Origin: Parapedobacter sp. SGR-10
Lineage (GTDB): Bacteria; Bacteroidota; Bacteroidia; Sphingobacteriales; Sphingobacteriaceae
NCBI RefSeq assembly: GCF_011030405.1
Contig: NZ_JAAJTJ010000002.1
Location: 248,001 to 312,000, forward strand
DNA: 64,000 nt
Direction of reading: 5' to 3'
The translations under genes were made by a program, and so were the position numbers. Numbering within the stretch: position 1 is the stretch's first letter; each line of letters opens with the position of its first letter. Shown piece after piece: positions 17,055 to 25,424 of this stretch. The notes below the pieces were generated by a model. That model searched no databases. It worked only from the letters and a program-made list of their open reading frames with translations, and had not been told where the DNA came from.

Positions 17055-17855
17055 ATGGGATTTTTATCAAATCTATTTAAAAGCAAGCCGAATACTCCTC
17101 CAGTGAAAGTCTTAGGTAAGTTAGCCTTTCTAGAAGTGGATATGCATAATCATATTCTGCCCGGAATAGACGATGGTAGTGCCAATGTCGCACAATCTTT
17201 GTCTCTCATCAAGGGCTTAAATACAATGGGTTTCCAAAAGTTTATTTGTACTCCTCATATTATGGAGGGTGTACACCCCAATACAAAGAGTACCATATCC
17301 CGATCATGTACCGAATTGACTACAGCTTTGCATGCAGAGAGTGCTAAGGTCGAGATTTTTGCTGCAGCGGAACATATGATCGATGACGGATTGCAAACTT
17401 TGATCGAAAAGGATAACCTCTGCCTTATGCCAGGTGGATATGTGCTGATAGAAATGTCTTATTTATCGGAGTCAAAAGCACTGTTTCAAGTCATTATGGA
17501 TATCCAGAAATTGGGATATAAACCGATATTGGCGCATCCGGAAAGGTACAGTTACTTCCACTACAACTTTGATATGTACAAACAGATAAAGGATGCCGGA
17601 TGCTTGATGCAGTTGAATCTACTGGCGATCAGCAGGTATTATGGTACCGAAGTAAAAGTGGCGGCATTGACTATGATCAAATCTGGGATGTATGATTTTG
17701 TGGGTACAGATGTGCATCATGAACGTCATTTGAACGCTTTGATTGAGGTTGTGAAAAAGTACCCTGTGCGTGATCTGTTGAAGACATGCAATATCCAGAA
17801 TGCTAAACTCTTGGATCATTGGTCTGAAGGTAAGCCGACAATAGCGGTAGGGTAG
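17055..17855 (+). CDS. PHP-type CpsB/CapC-like tyrosine-protein phosphatase
   Basis: 266 residues. PHP metal-site motifs: DMHNHILPGIDDGS (near residue 30), CTPHIMEG, AAEHMIDD, LAHPERY, GTDVHH. CpsB/YwqE enzymes are manganese-dependent phosphatases that remove phosphate from the tyrosine cluster of bacterial tyrosine kinases controlling capsule polysaccharide synthesis. No kinase or capsule gene is in the window; in Sphingobacteria such genes also occur alone. The 256 bases upstream hold the OmpA terminator and otherwise nothing I recognise. It faces the sigma factor gene tail to tail. Confidence 0.88.
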   Translation: MGFLSNLFKSKPNTPPVKVLGKLAFLEVDMHNHILPGIDDGSANVAQSLSLIKGLNTMGFQKFICTPHIMEGVHPNTKSTISRSCTELTTALHAESAKVEIFAAAEHMIDDGLQTLIEKDNLCLMPGGYVLIEMSYLSESKALFQVIMDIQKLGYKPILAHPERYSYFHYNFDMYKQIKDAGCLMQLNLLAISRYYGTEVKVAALTMIKSGMYDFVGTDVHHERHLNALIEVVKKYPVRDLLKTCNIQNAKLLDHWSEGKPTIAVG

Positions 17856-17905
17856 TAATTGATTTGGCGTGTTCTTGCTCATCAGAATATTTTCAAGGAC
17901 TTGAT

Positions 17906-18493
17906 TCAATAAAGCATCAGCTCTTTATATAGCCCGTATAGTCGTTTACGTAGATGCTTTACGGCGTAGTGTTTCCGTGATAATAATGTGTTGACAGGTA
18001 TATTCAGAGCTTTGGCGATTTCTTTCACGGGCAAACCATCTAGTTCCGTAAACTCAAAGGCTTCTCTTTGTTCCAAAGGCAATTCAGAAAGCACTGTTGC
18101 AAGTTCTTTCCACACTAGCGAATGCATATATTCTGTTTCGGGAGTTGGATTATCCTCATTAAACAATATCTCCGAGAATTCTTCCAATACGTTGCCCTCA
18201 TCATCATAGTGTGAGGTTGGAAACCTTTCCTCGCGTTTTTTCTTTCCTTTATTAAGGATGCTGTTTCGGGCTACCCGATATAGCCATGCCGTAACTTGTT
18301 CAATCGGACTAAGATTTTCTTCCACGTTTTTTATCAACTGATAGAAAACATCTTGCAAGATATCCTCGGCATCTTCTTTATTGGAAACTCTTTTCTGAAT
18401 GAATGATTTTAAACGAGGTTGGTGTTCCTGAATAAGGCTTTCCACATTCATTTCGGTGACAGGCTTATCTCTCCCCGTTGTCTTGCTCTTCAT
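17906..18493 (-). CDS. ECF-type RNA polymerase sigma factor
   Basis: 195 residues from the ATG at 18493 (a TTG five codons upstream is less likely). Region 2: RVSNKEDAEDILQDVFYQLIKN then TAWLYRVARNSIL; region 4: LPLEQREAFEFTELDGLPVKEIAKALNIPVNTLLSRKHYAVKHLRKRL. A 29-base overlap with the 3' end of the membrane protein gene in front of it implies one transcript and coupled translation. The membrane partner may therefore control sigma activity or be part of the stimulus sensed (inference); it does not resemble a classical anti-sigma factor. Confidence 0.9.
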   Translation of the reverse strand: MKSKTTGRDKPVTEMNVESLIQEHQPRLKSFIQKRVSNKEDAEDILQDVFYQLIKNVEENLSPIEQVTAWLYRVARNSILNKGKKKREERFPTSHYDDEGNVLEEFSEILFNEDNPTPETEYMHSLVWKELATVLSELPLEQREAFEFTELDGLPVKEIAKALNIPVNTLLSRKHYAVKHLRKRLYGLYKELMLY

Positions 18494-18827
18494 GTTTTTC
18501 CATGTCAAAATGATCTATTCCACAAGAATTTCCAAAACCGAACTTCCGTCTTTTGTTGATAAATTCTTTTCGTTGTTCGGGAGACATTTTCATCCATTTC
18601 TCGCGGATAGCATTTCTTTTTTCATGCATCATCATTCTATTACCGCCAAATCCAAAACGGCCCAATAGTATACGGCTCAATAGAAATAATCCCAATGCCT
18701 GCCAAAAATTGATCTCCGTTAATCCAAAAATATCCGTTATTAATGCGTTCCATAACAGCATGACGACTGCACCGACAGTTGCTAAGGCTATAGCACACAT
18801 AACGGCAATTTTTATACCTTTTTTCAT
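18465..18827 (-). CDS. Small membrane protein encoded before the ECF sigma factor
   Basis: 120 residues from MKKGIKIA. Two hydrophobic helices (about 5-27 and 38-58: AVMCAIALATVGAVVMLLWNA and INFWQALGLFLLSRILLG), then a very basic, Met-rich cytoplasmic tail (GRFGFGGNRMMMHEKRNAIREKWMKMSPEQRKEFINKRR) with a Cys-His-Asp-rich end (GNSCGIDHFDMEKHEE). I do not know the family. The tail resembles small periplasmic or cytoplasmic sensors with an EKWxxMSPEQRKEF helix (CpxP/Spy-like wording, weak). It overlaps the sigma gene by 29 bases and is translated first, so it is a candidate regulator of that sigma factor. Confidence 0.7.
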   Translation of the reverse strand: MKKGIKIAVMCAIALATVGAVVMLLWNALITDIFGLTEINFWQALGLFLLSRILLGRFGFGGNRMMMHEKRNAIREKWMKMSPEQRKEFINKRRKFGFGNSCGIDHFDMEKHEEQDNGER

Positions 18828-18973
18828 CTTATTCAACTTTAATTTGTATATGGAAATGAGCACTTCCTAAGTTTAAATATTAGATTTAAATAAACCCAAA
18901 AAGGGTTCGGGGGTTATAAGCTAAAGCCAACCTCTTAAACAAATTATCGATAGAGAATTAAGCTTCTCCTTAT

Positions 18974-20052
18974 TTACATCACTACTTCCTGAAACGGAAT
19001 GATTTGATACTGGTGTTCTGAATTATAATAAGAATTGTTTTTCCATAATATAAAAGTCAATTCTAGCAGTTTTCTTTGGATGGCAACTATAGCCTTCATT
19101 TTGATACCATGCCTTGACACCATTCTTAAGAAAATATCTCTGAACCTTTCATCAGTTCTAATTGCAGCTAATGCGGGAAAGTGCATTACCTTTCTTAAAT
19201 TCCTATTACCCCGCTTGGAGATTCGAGGTTTGGATTTCACTGAGGTTCCAGATGTCTTTTCTCTTACATCTAATCCTGCATAACTGACCAACTGTCTTTT
19301 ATTCTTTATTAACTCGAATCCGTTGGTTTCTGCTATAATCGTTACAGCAGTTAGATTTCCAATTCCGGGAATAGAAGATACCATTTTCATCTTTTCCACT
19401 AGAGTTTGATCTCCTTTGATAAGTATAGCAATTTCTTCTCCTATCTCCTTTTCCTGCAAATCAATAAGAGCTATTCTTTTTTTAGCTCGTTGCACTGAGT
19501 TTTCACTTGATGTTGCAGAAATACGTTCTGCATGGAGTTGATTTTTTAACATTGTTCGCTCCTGTACCAACTTGCTCACGTTCCCGACAAAGATGTCTCA
19601 AATCATTTAATATTTTGAAAGGTGGTTGCCAGCTTTCCAATTGTCTTTCTAAACCGAATCTCGCAATGGCTTGTGAAGCACTCTTGTCAGTTATAGTTTT
19701 TATGTCAAGTGTTCTGGCGTAATTTCCGATCTTGTTTGGTAAAACGACACTTACTTGTTTTTTAATATTGCAAAGATAGTAGGCTAAGGATTCATGGTAG
19801 ACTCCTGTAGCTTCCATTACGTACTGTACTTCTGTTGTTAATTGATGTCTGCTTATTTACCCACGATACAAGACTTGAAAACCCTTTTTTAGTATTGGGA
19901 AATACTTTGTAGGCATAGACTTCTATTCTAATCTGCTCATCCATTCTACCAAGCGATACAACTAATTCATTCTGTGCAACATCAATTCCTACTGTCTGTT
20001 TTAATAATACCTTCATCTTATCTAGTTTAGGTAAGTGATAACCTTTCTTCAT
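18974..20052 (-). pseudogene. IS110-family transposase, broken by two frameshifts
   Basis: Three successive frames join into one IS110 transposase of about 355 residues. The N-terminal part (20052 to about 19832) has KQTVGIDVAQNELVVSLG, the DEDD RuvC-like start. The middle part (to about 19578) has VMEATGVYHESLAYYL, SASQAIARFGL and LNDLRHLCRER. The C-terminal part (to 18974) has the Transposase_20 domain (MVSSIPGIGNLTAVTIIAET, YAGLDVREKTSGTS, RGNRNLRKVMHFPALAA). Each junction is repaired by skipping one base (near 19833 and near 19578), so two single-base insertions have inactivated it. IS110 elements lack terminal inverted repeats, so the element's ends were not located. Upstream of the gene lies non-coding DNA where such elements encode their bridge RNA. 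Confidence 0.9.
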
Positions 20053-20816
20053 CTTTTCTCCTGACTGGATATACTGGCTATAAGACTCATTATAATGAGC
20101 AAATTCCTTACATTCTGTTCAGATTCTAAAAGGTCAAAGAAGAGGAGGCAGTCTCTTTTCTTGAATATACCGTAAGGCTATTTAAAGCAAAATCTGCTCT
20201 CGCCCTTCTTCACTTAGATTATATTATACAAACATAGGAGCAGCAAAGCACATTAACCGTATTCGGAGAATAGGTTAATGTGCTTCGCCTGCTAAATCCC
20301 GAGTGAAATCACCACTGTAGAGAAAATCAACGCCATCGACTGCCAAATACTATCTTTTTTTAATATGGCCTTACAAATGCTGTTTTATTTGCTGTGTAGT
20401 TTATTAATGGTGAAAATTGATCAGCAATAAGAAAAGTGACAAAATTGAATAATATGGCTATTGCTATCAGGCGAGGCGTATTACTGGAACCGGAAAGCCT
20501 CATAGTTAAATTCTAACTAAGTAAAATCCTGTTGGGATAGCTACCTTTGTAAATATCTCCACCAATCTTATTCCAAAACGCACCATGTAAGGCAAAACAA
20601 ACTGCTTCTAGGGCTTAAGTTTTTTCGTAGGTAGTATGAAAGTACTAAAAAGCCTGAAAAGGTCTCAATACCTTACATAAACTATCAGTAAGAGATTATC
20701 CAAAAGATACATCTCGTTGCCGCCCACAACGGCGGTTACAGATTTGGTTCCTCTTTTATGGGTATCCAATGATAGAAGTTAATATGCGTATTCGTAAATT
20801 TATAAGGAGGTGAGAT
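20053..20816. other. Gene-free stretch between the IS110 remnant and the serine recombinase
   Basis: About 760 bases without a supported gene. The left part (to about 20300) is the 5' flank of the IS110 transposase and may hold the bridge-RNA region. It contains a hairpin, 13-bp stem (20246-20258 with 20273-20285) with a 14-base loop. A TACCTTTG -7-like element lies at 20542-20549 without a recognisable -33 box. A GC-rich inverted repeat stands near 20715-20740, and the right end carries the ribosome-binding site AAGGAGGTGA of the next small gene. Confidence 0.6.
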
Positions 20817-20966
20817 ATGGAAGGAAGTATACGTGGGAAGGGAAAACCGCTCACTGAAATTCAGAATGGTACTCGGCATACCGCTGGCATGGTATCGGAA
20901 AATGAAAGGCCGTTCTTGGATCTACTGGCCGAATTATTGGTTGAACTTGTAATGGATGAAAAATGA
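20817..20966 (+). CDS. Small protein encoded directly before the serine recombinase
   Basis: 49 codons. A nearly ideal Shine-Dalgarno AAGGAGGTGA ends 3 bases before the ATG, which is unusual for Bacteroidota and marks a real start. The stop overlaps the recombinase start (ATGA, 4 bases), so translation is coupled. The product begins MEGSIRGKGKPLTEIQNG and ends LLAELLVELVMDEK, mostly polar with a C-terminal amphipathic helix. I do not recognise a family. The position suggests a co-factor for integration/excision or a leader controlling recombinase translation. Confidence 0.65.
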   Translation: MEGSIRGKGKPLTEIQNGTRHTAGMVSENERPFLDLLAELLVELVMDEK

Positions 20967-22546
20967 ATGCAATAGGATATATAAGAATAAGTACAAAAGA
21001 TCAGTCGAAATACTCGCTGGATGTTCAAGCAGATTCTATACGGGAATATTGTCGCCGTAATGGGCTTGAACTGCTTAACATTTTCAGGGATAATGGCGAG
21101 TGCAGTGATACTTTTGATAGGGCCGACTTTCTGGCTCTTGAAGATTTCATCAAGAAGCATAAAGGAAGCGTTCGCTACCTGATTATTATGGACCATGACA
21201 GATTCAGCCGGGATCTGGCTGAGGCTCTGTTGAAAATAAAGCAGTTTGAGAAAAAATTTCACATAAAGGTTCTCTCAATTGACGAGCCTCTTGATTTGGA
21301 CATCAACGATCCGGACGTTTTTCTCCAACGAGCCTTTAAATATCTAATGGCGAATCAGGAGTTGTTAAAAATCCGAAAGCGTACGAAAGGAGGGATATAT
21401 AATGCGATGGCAGCAGGCCGGTTTGTACAGAAGGCCCCTTTAGGTTATAAAAACGCCAGGGGTGAAAGCGGCAAAGGTATTATTATCGTGGACGAAACAA
21501 AGGCGCACCTCATCCAGAAGATATTCGAGCTGTATATGGCTGGAATACCGTATTACCTGATCAATGACGAAGTTAAGAAGTTGGGGTATCAATTAAAGGC
21601 AAATGGCGCTATTCAGGCCGTATTGAGTAATTGCGTCTACGCCGGTTTGATAAAAGTTCCTGCATTCGAAAAAAATCCTGAACGGTATGTCAAAGGGCTG
21701 CACCAAGCACTTATTTCCGAAGAGGACTTTTGGAAGGTACAGGAGATGATGGGCAAGATGAAAGCTGTCAAGCGAAAGCAACCTGCCGAGGATGTGCCAT
21801 TAAGAGGGATATTGAAATGCTGGTGTGGTAATAACCTTACTTCGGGATGGAGTAAAGGAAAGTTGAAATACTATCTCTATTATCTCTGTCCTAAGCATAG
21901 AAACGTCAGTCTTTCTGGTCAGAAGCTCCACGAACAATTTAAAGAGGTCTTGCGCAATCTTAGTCTGAACGAAAAACAAATAAGTTATATCCGGGAAGCC
22001 GCAAAAGAAAAAATGAAAGATAATCTCGAAAAAAGGAAGATTGGACTCGATGCAAAAAACAAAGAGTTACTCGAGGTTGAAAGACAAATCGATCAATTGG
22101 AACAGAAACTACTTGAAGATAAAATAGAACCATCAACGTATAAAAAATGGTATCCTAAATACACCCAGAAGAAAGCTGAAATTCTTGCCGAACTTAGTAG
22201 AATAAAGAAGAATACCAAAGATATATGGGATCGTCTTGCCGATAAACTGGACCTATTGCTAAACTTGGAAGGACTTTATGAACAACTACCCGTTATAGGG
22301 AAACATCAACTCATAAATGCGGTGTTCAACCAAGGATTGACCTACCTTGACGGTAGCTATCGAACACCTAACCTGACGCCTGCATTATTACATAACGAAT
22401 TGATAATGAAAGAAAAAGGGTTGCTCTTAATAGAACAACCCAGTATGGTTTGGCGGCAAATTCCGCTTAGTAGCCCCTATCGAACAGATATTGAACTCTT
22501 TTTTAGAAGATTTGGCACGTTTGGCGAGGCTGGCGGTTTAGATTAA
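20963..22546 (+). CDS. Large serine recombinase (site-specific integrase)
   Basis: 527 residues. Resolvase N-terminal catalytic domain: GYIRISTKDQ with nucleophile Ser10, then IIMDHDRFSRDLAEALL. Recombinase domain (about 160-270: APLGYKNARG ... NGAIQAVLSNCVYAGLI), a zinc ribbon (LKCWCGNNLTSGW ... LCPKH) and a coiled coil (about 345-410). It would integrate and excise a mobile element without host factors. Compared with the recombinase fragment at 31 kb, the last 25 residues are read in a different frame: the other frame would give APIEQILNSFLEDLARLARL, matching the fragment, so a single-base indel near 22.46 kb altered the tail. The catalytic domains are untouched. Confidence 0.92.
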   Translation: MNAIGYIRISTKDQSKYSLDVQADSIREYCRRNGLELLNIFRDNGECSDTFDRADFLALEDFIKKHKGSVRYLIIMDHDRFSRDLAEALLKIKQFEKKFHIKVLSIDEPLDLDINDPDVFLQRAFKYLMANQELLKIRKRTKGGIYNAMAAGRFVQKAPLGYKNARGESGKGIIIVDETKAHLIQKIFELYMAGIPYYLINDEVKKLGYQLKANGAIQAVLSNCVYAGLIKVPAFEKNPERYVKGLHQALISEEDFWKVQEMMGKMKAVKRKQPAEDVPLRGILKCWCGNNLTSGWSKGKLKYYLYYLCPKHRNVSLSGQKLHEQFKEVLRNLSLNEKQISYIREAAKEKMKDNLEKRKIGLDAKNKELLEVERQIDQLEQKLLEDKIEPSTYKKWYPKYTQKKAEILAELSRIKKNTKDIWDRLADKLDLLLNLEGLYEQLPVIGKHQLINAVFNQGLTYLDGSYRTPNLTPALLHNELIMKEKGLLLIEQPSMVWRQIPLSSPYRTDIELFFRRFGTFGEAGGLD

Positions 22547-22604
22547 AAGAGCGAAAGCAGAAGTAATATTTTGCGAAAGGTATCGCTATCCGGCACTTTC
22601 TGCA
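22471..22604. repeat. Direct repeat copy 1 (recombinase 3' end and flank)
   Basis: About 134 bases closely similar to 31026-31159, including an identical 34-base core (22538-22571) that spans the recombinase stop codon region. The repeat continues about 60 bases beyond the coding region, so it is more than protein-level similarity. It may contain an attachment site. Confidence 0.8.
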
Positions 22605-22610
22605 AAACTC

Positions 22611-22763
22611 CGAAACGCCCAGAGGATGAACCTATCTGTAAACACCGTTGAAAACTATAGGGCATTCGCACTCGGCTGCATCCGCAGGAACATGAAAGAA
22701 TACGCTTCCATATCGGCCATTTTTCTTCTATACCTTAACCATTTTCCCGTACATCTTCTCTGA
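22611..22763 (+). pseudogene. Fragment of an ECF sigma factor gene (region 4)
   Basis: The frame reads RMNLSVNTVENYRAFALGC then IRRNMKEYASISAIFLLYL before a stop. This matches the region 4 helix-turn-helix end of FecI-type sigma factors (compare RMDLSVNTVKNYITAALTDM at 49.2 kb). Everything before this piece is missing, and the codons just upstream are shifted by an indel. It begins a few bases after the 134-bp direct repeat, so the recombinase-bearing element probably inserted into, or recombined within, a sigma factor gene. Confidence 0.7.
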
Positions 22764-22895
22764 TAAAATCTTAGAAGAAGTTGAGAACCATTTTAAATAT
22801 GCCTTCACTCCAAGGCTTCACCGATTTGTCGCATTTTTACAATACATTGTTGCGGAAATTGGACAGGTTTGCAGACCTTAGAATCATCTGGCCAA

Positions 22896-23288
22896 ATGAA
22901 AAAGGACGCTAACAGGAACCGAATTATAGTGCTATTCATAGCTGGAACAGCATTTTTTGGTTGGCATATCTTCTCCACCATTGGAGATGGAGGCCTCTCC
23001 GAAAAAGACAAACGACTGATAGAGGCGAATGGACTGAAATGCATAGCTTTCCTTCGGGCGGTCGAGCGCACCGGTTCCACTGTAAACAACATCCATCAAT
23101 ACCAATTTTTATTCGACGTCAAACCCGATTCAGGAGACGCCTTTACATATCAGGAGAAAAAATTGATCGATCCCATCTATATGGACAGGATTGAAATCGG
23201 GATGGCCGTACCGGCCTATGTCATGCCCGGAAACCAGAGCAAGGTATGGGTCTTGTGGGAAGACGTAGGCATAAAAAACGCTTTCTGA
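22896..23288 (+). CDS. Small membrane-anchored protein, unknown
   Basis: 130 residues from MKKDANRN; the TTG nine codons earlier is unlikely. One N-terminal membrane helix (IIVLFIAGTAFFGWHIF), then a soluble domain with a beta pattern (KCIAFLRAVERTG, QYQFLFDVK, MAVPAYVMPGNQSKVWVLWEDV) resembling the DUF3592-like or SH3-like membrane-linked domains; I make no family call. First gene of a run of six on one strand, with only one base to the next start, so an operon with secreted proteins and an AraC regulator is likely. Confidence 0.65.
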   Translation: MKKDANRNRIIVLFIAGTAFFGWHIFSTIGDGGLSEKDKRLIEANGLKCIAFLRAVERTGSTVNNIHQYQFLFDVKPDSGDAFTYQEKKLIDPIYMDRIEIGMAVPAYVMPGNQSKVWVLWEDVGIKNAF

Positions 23289-23289
23289 C

Positions 23290-23841
23290 ATGAAATTACG
23301 TAATATCTTATCCAAACTATTGCTAGGGGTGTTGCTCCCGGCATACCCTATTGGGGCATCCGCTCAATTCGCATCATCACCAGAATCTTTTTTTCTTGCG
23401 CTAAGACAAGCTGTGAACAAACGGGATACCGCGGCATTGAAACGGTTGGTCTACCCCTTCAGGGATGAGGTGGAAGACATGCAGGCCGGCATGATCGAAA
23501 ACATGCTGGACGGAGATCCGCTACAGCGCGGCGACGGTGCATTTTCTATGTATGCGTTGGATACACTCATTGCGCATCACCTAGCTGAAATCAGACCGGT
23601 GGACGACGATCTGTATGCTCAATTGGCGGCCGACCGGGTTTTCGGCTCTGTCATCAGTACGTACGCGCAACGGCAGGTATGGATTATGGATTTCAACGAA
23701 GTCCGCATGATTCTCTTAAAGAAGAAAGGCAATTTCCAATTGCTTTTCTGGGAAAACCTGAACCGCCTGCTCAATCCCGTTTTGCGGCGGGCGCGGAATC
23801 ATGCTACGTTACTAGTTTCATATCCAAGTAACTTTACCTAA
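23290..23841 (+). CDS. Secreted protein, unknown
   Basis: 183 residues with a signal peptide (residues 1 to about 25, ending GASAQF). The mature part is mostly helical at first (ESFFLALRQAVNKRDTAALKRLVYPF), like NTF2-like or DUF4440-type secreted domains, then beta-rich (RQVWIMDFNEVRMILLKKKGNFQLLFW). No catalytic motif is visible. It starts one base after the preceding stop codon. GC content and codon use look higher in GC than the chromosomal genes on the left. Confidence 0.65.
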   Translation: MKLRNILSKLLLGVLLPAYPIGASAQFASSPESFFLALRQAVNKRDTAALKRLVYPFRDEVEDMQAGMIENMLDGDPLQRGDGAFSMYALDTLIAHHLAEIRPVDDDLYAQLAADRVFGSVISTYAQRQVWIMDFNEVRMILLKKKGNFQLLFWENLNRLLNPVLRRARNHATLLVSYPSNFT

Positions 23842-23868
23842 GTTTGAAGGACATAACTGCCACTCGAA

Positions 23869-24831
23869 ATGAACCACGCATGCTATCTCCCTTCTCCCAC
23901 GCTCAGCGAATACGTTGCTTGGTACCTCCTTTCCGAAGATACGGATACGCACGCGAACTGGCAGGAATCCACCGTCCTTCCCAACGGCCTTTCTGCCCTC
24001 GTGTTTTCCTATGGAGCGTCTTTCAAGTGCGTTACCGGTCTCCAAAAACAACGGACAATTCGTAGCGTTTCCATACTCGGACCACATACCAAGCCATGCC
24101 GCAACTGGTGGAAAGAGCCTACGTTCACCTTCATCATTGTTTTTAAGCCATTGGGATTATTTAAACTCCTAGGCGGCAACCTAAATGAATTAAAGAACGA
24201 CGTGATCGATCTGGCTGACTACGGGTTCTCTGATTCATCGTGGATGTGTGAGAAACTGGCACAGTTGACCAGTGCACACGCCAAAATCGCATGGGTCGAA
24301 CATTGGCTTAGGGTGCATCTTGCCGGAAGCACCTACCGTCCATCGTTGACAGCCGATTTTCTTCAGTACGTCATCGATCGTTTGGGGAAGGTATGTGTTG
24401 AAAGCATTGTACAGAATATGAACGTAAACAGGCGATACCTCGAACGCCAGTTCAATTTGCAGCTGGGTATGTCTCCGAAAGACTATGCGGAAACCATCCG
24501 GTTTTCCTATATCGCTTCCAAGCTGGCCAAAACACAGCAGGCCCAATGGCCGGAGCTCACGTATCTCGGCGATTTTTACGATCAATCACATTTTATCAAG
24601 CATTTCAGGAAACACAGTAATATCTCTCCAGGCCAATTCCGAAAAATAATAACCCAATCGAAAAAAATCAGGTTCCTCAGCCAAATGAATATATACAACG
24701 ACAGCGAAATTGATCGGCGCAATAACTACATTGTCATAGCCGAGAAGACGGATAATCCTGCAAATAAATGTCGGACTTTTACAATGGGGTGCCCGCGTGT
24801 ATCCGCAACTTTGGATACGATGGAAATTTAA
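23869..24831 (+). CDS. AraC-family transcriptional regulator
   Basis: 320 residues. The N-terminal half has the pattern of the DUF6597 effector domain (PSPTLSEYVAWYLL, VLPNGLSALVFSYG, FTFIIVFKPLGLFKLLG). The AraC double helix-turn-helix is at about 165-265 (CVESIVQNMNVNRRYLERQF, GMSPKDYAETIRFSYIASKL, YLGDFYDQSHFIKHFRKHSNISPGQF), followed by an unusual 55-residue tail. It probably controls the surrounding secreted/lipoprotein genes, since it lies in the middle of the same-strand run with 27 and 6 base gaps. Confidence 0.88.
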   Translation: MNHACYLPSPTLSEYVAWYLLSEDTDTHANWQESTVLPNGLSALVFSYGASFKCVTGLQKQRTIRSVSILGPHTKPCRNWWKEPTFTFIIVFKPLGLFKLLGGNLNELKNDVIDLADYGFSDSSWMCEKLAQLTSAHAKIAWVEHWLRVHLAGSTYRPSLTADFLQYVIDRLGKVCVESIVQNMNVNRRYLERQFNLQLGMSPKDYAETIRFSYIASKLAKTQQAQWPELTYLGDFYDQSHFIKHFRKHSNISPGQFRKIITQSKKIRFLSQMNIYNDSEIDRRNNYIVIAEKTDNPANKCRTFTMGCPRVSATLDTMEI

Positions 24832-24837
24832 GAAGAC

Positions 24838-25407
24838 ATGAAGAAAAGAAATCAACTGTCGACATTTTTTTTAGTAGGGGCACTCATGGCTGTTTTTATT
24901 TTTTCCTGCAGTAAGGGAAAGAGCAAAGAAAACGTTATGGTCCAGGTGACCCTTCGGGCCGGTGACGAGATACTGATGGATGTAAGGGGTACGGCGTCTG
25001 AAGTGGCCGGAAAGGCACATGCCCGTATCAGCACCCAGGATATCTCCGGGCCCGAGGGGGGCACTGTAAAAACGAATACGGTCGGTGTGGTAGCGAATAC
25101 CTCCGGTCAGGGAGACAACGAAATGAAAACGCTGGTTATAACGTTACCGGACGTTACCGGCCCCGGTAGGTATGATATCGTAGCGTTGAAAGGACTTTTT
25201 ATTTATTCAGATTCGAGGGATGGTATGAAAGGATGGGAAGTGTCCCCGGAGGCGGAAACAAGCCGTGGAATCATTCACATCGAAGCGATCGGAAATAAAG
25301 ACCTCCCCGCGTTGGGAAGACCGGTTAAGGGGACATTTTCCGTCACCGCTGAAAGCCAGGACGGAACGTTGAGGCAATTTACCGGAACATTTGATGGTGG
25401 TATGTAA
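24838..25407 (+). CDS. Lipoprotein, unknown
   Basis: 189 residues; signal ends IFSCSK (Cys about 24) followed by charged residues, a typical Bacteroidota lipoprotein. The mature part is beta-rich with repeats of Thr/Gly-rich strands (VMVQVTLRAGDEILMDVRG, MKTLVITLPDVTGPGRYDIV, GRPVKGTFSVTAESQDGT). This strand layout is like an immunoglobulin-type or DUF6252-like domain, but I cannot assign it. Starts 6 bases after the AraC gene. Confidence 0.7.
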   Translation: MKKRNQLSTFFLVGALMAVFIFSCSKGKSKENVMVQVTLRAGDEILMDVRGTASEVAGKAHARISTQDISGPEGGTVKTNTVGVVANTSGQGDNEMKTLVITLPDVTGPGRYDIVALKGLFIYSDSRDGMKGWEVSPEAETSRGIIHIEAIGNKDLPALGRPVKGTFSVTAESQDGTLRQFTGTFDGGM

Positions 25408-25424
25408 TAAAATCGATTTGCACC

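Noticed and set aside
18974..20052. Programmed frameshifting in the IS110-family transposase
   Set aside because: IS110 transposases are made from a single frame, and neither break lies in a slippery heptamer; inactivating insertions are the simpler reading.
20542..20549. TACCTTTG as a promoter for the recombinase genes
   Set aside because: Exact -7 match, but there is no TTTG box at the right distance and the start is 270 bases away; not strong enough to call.
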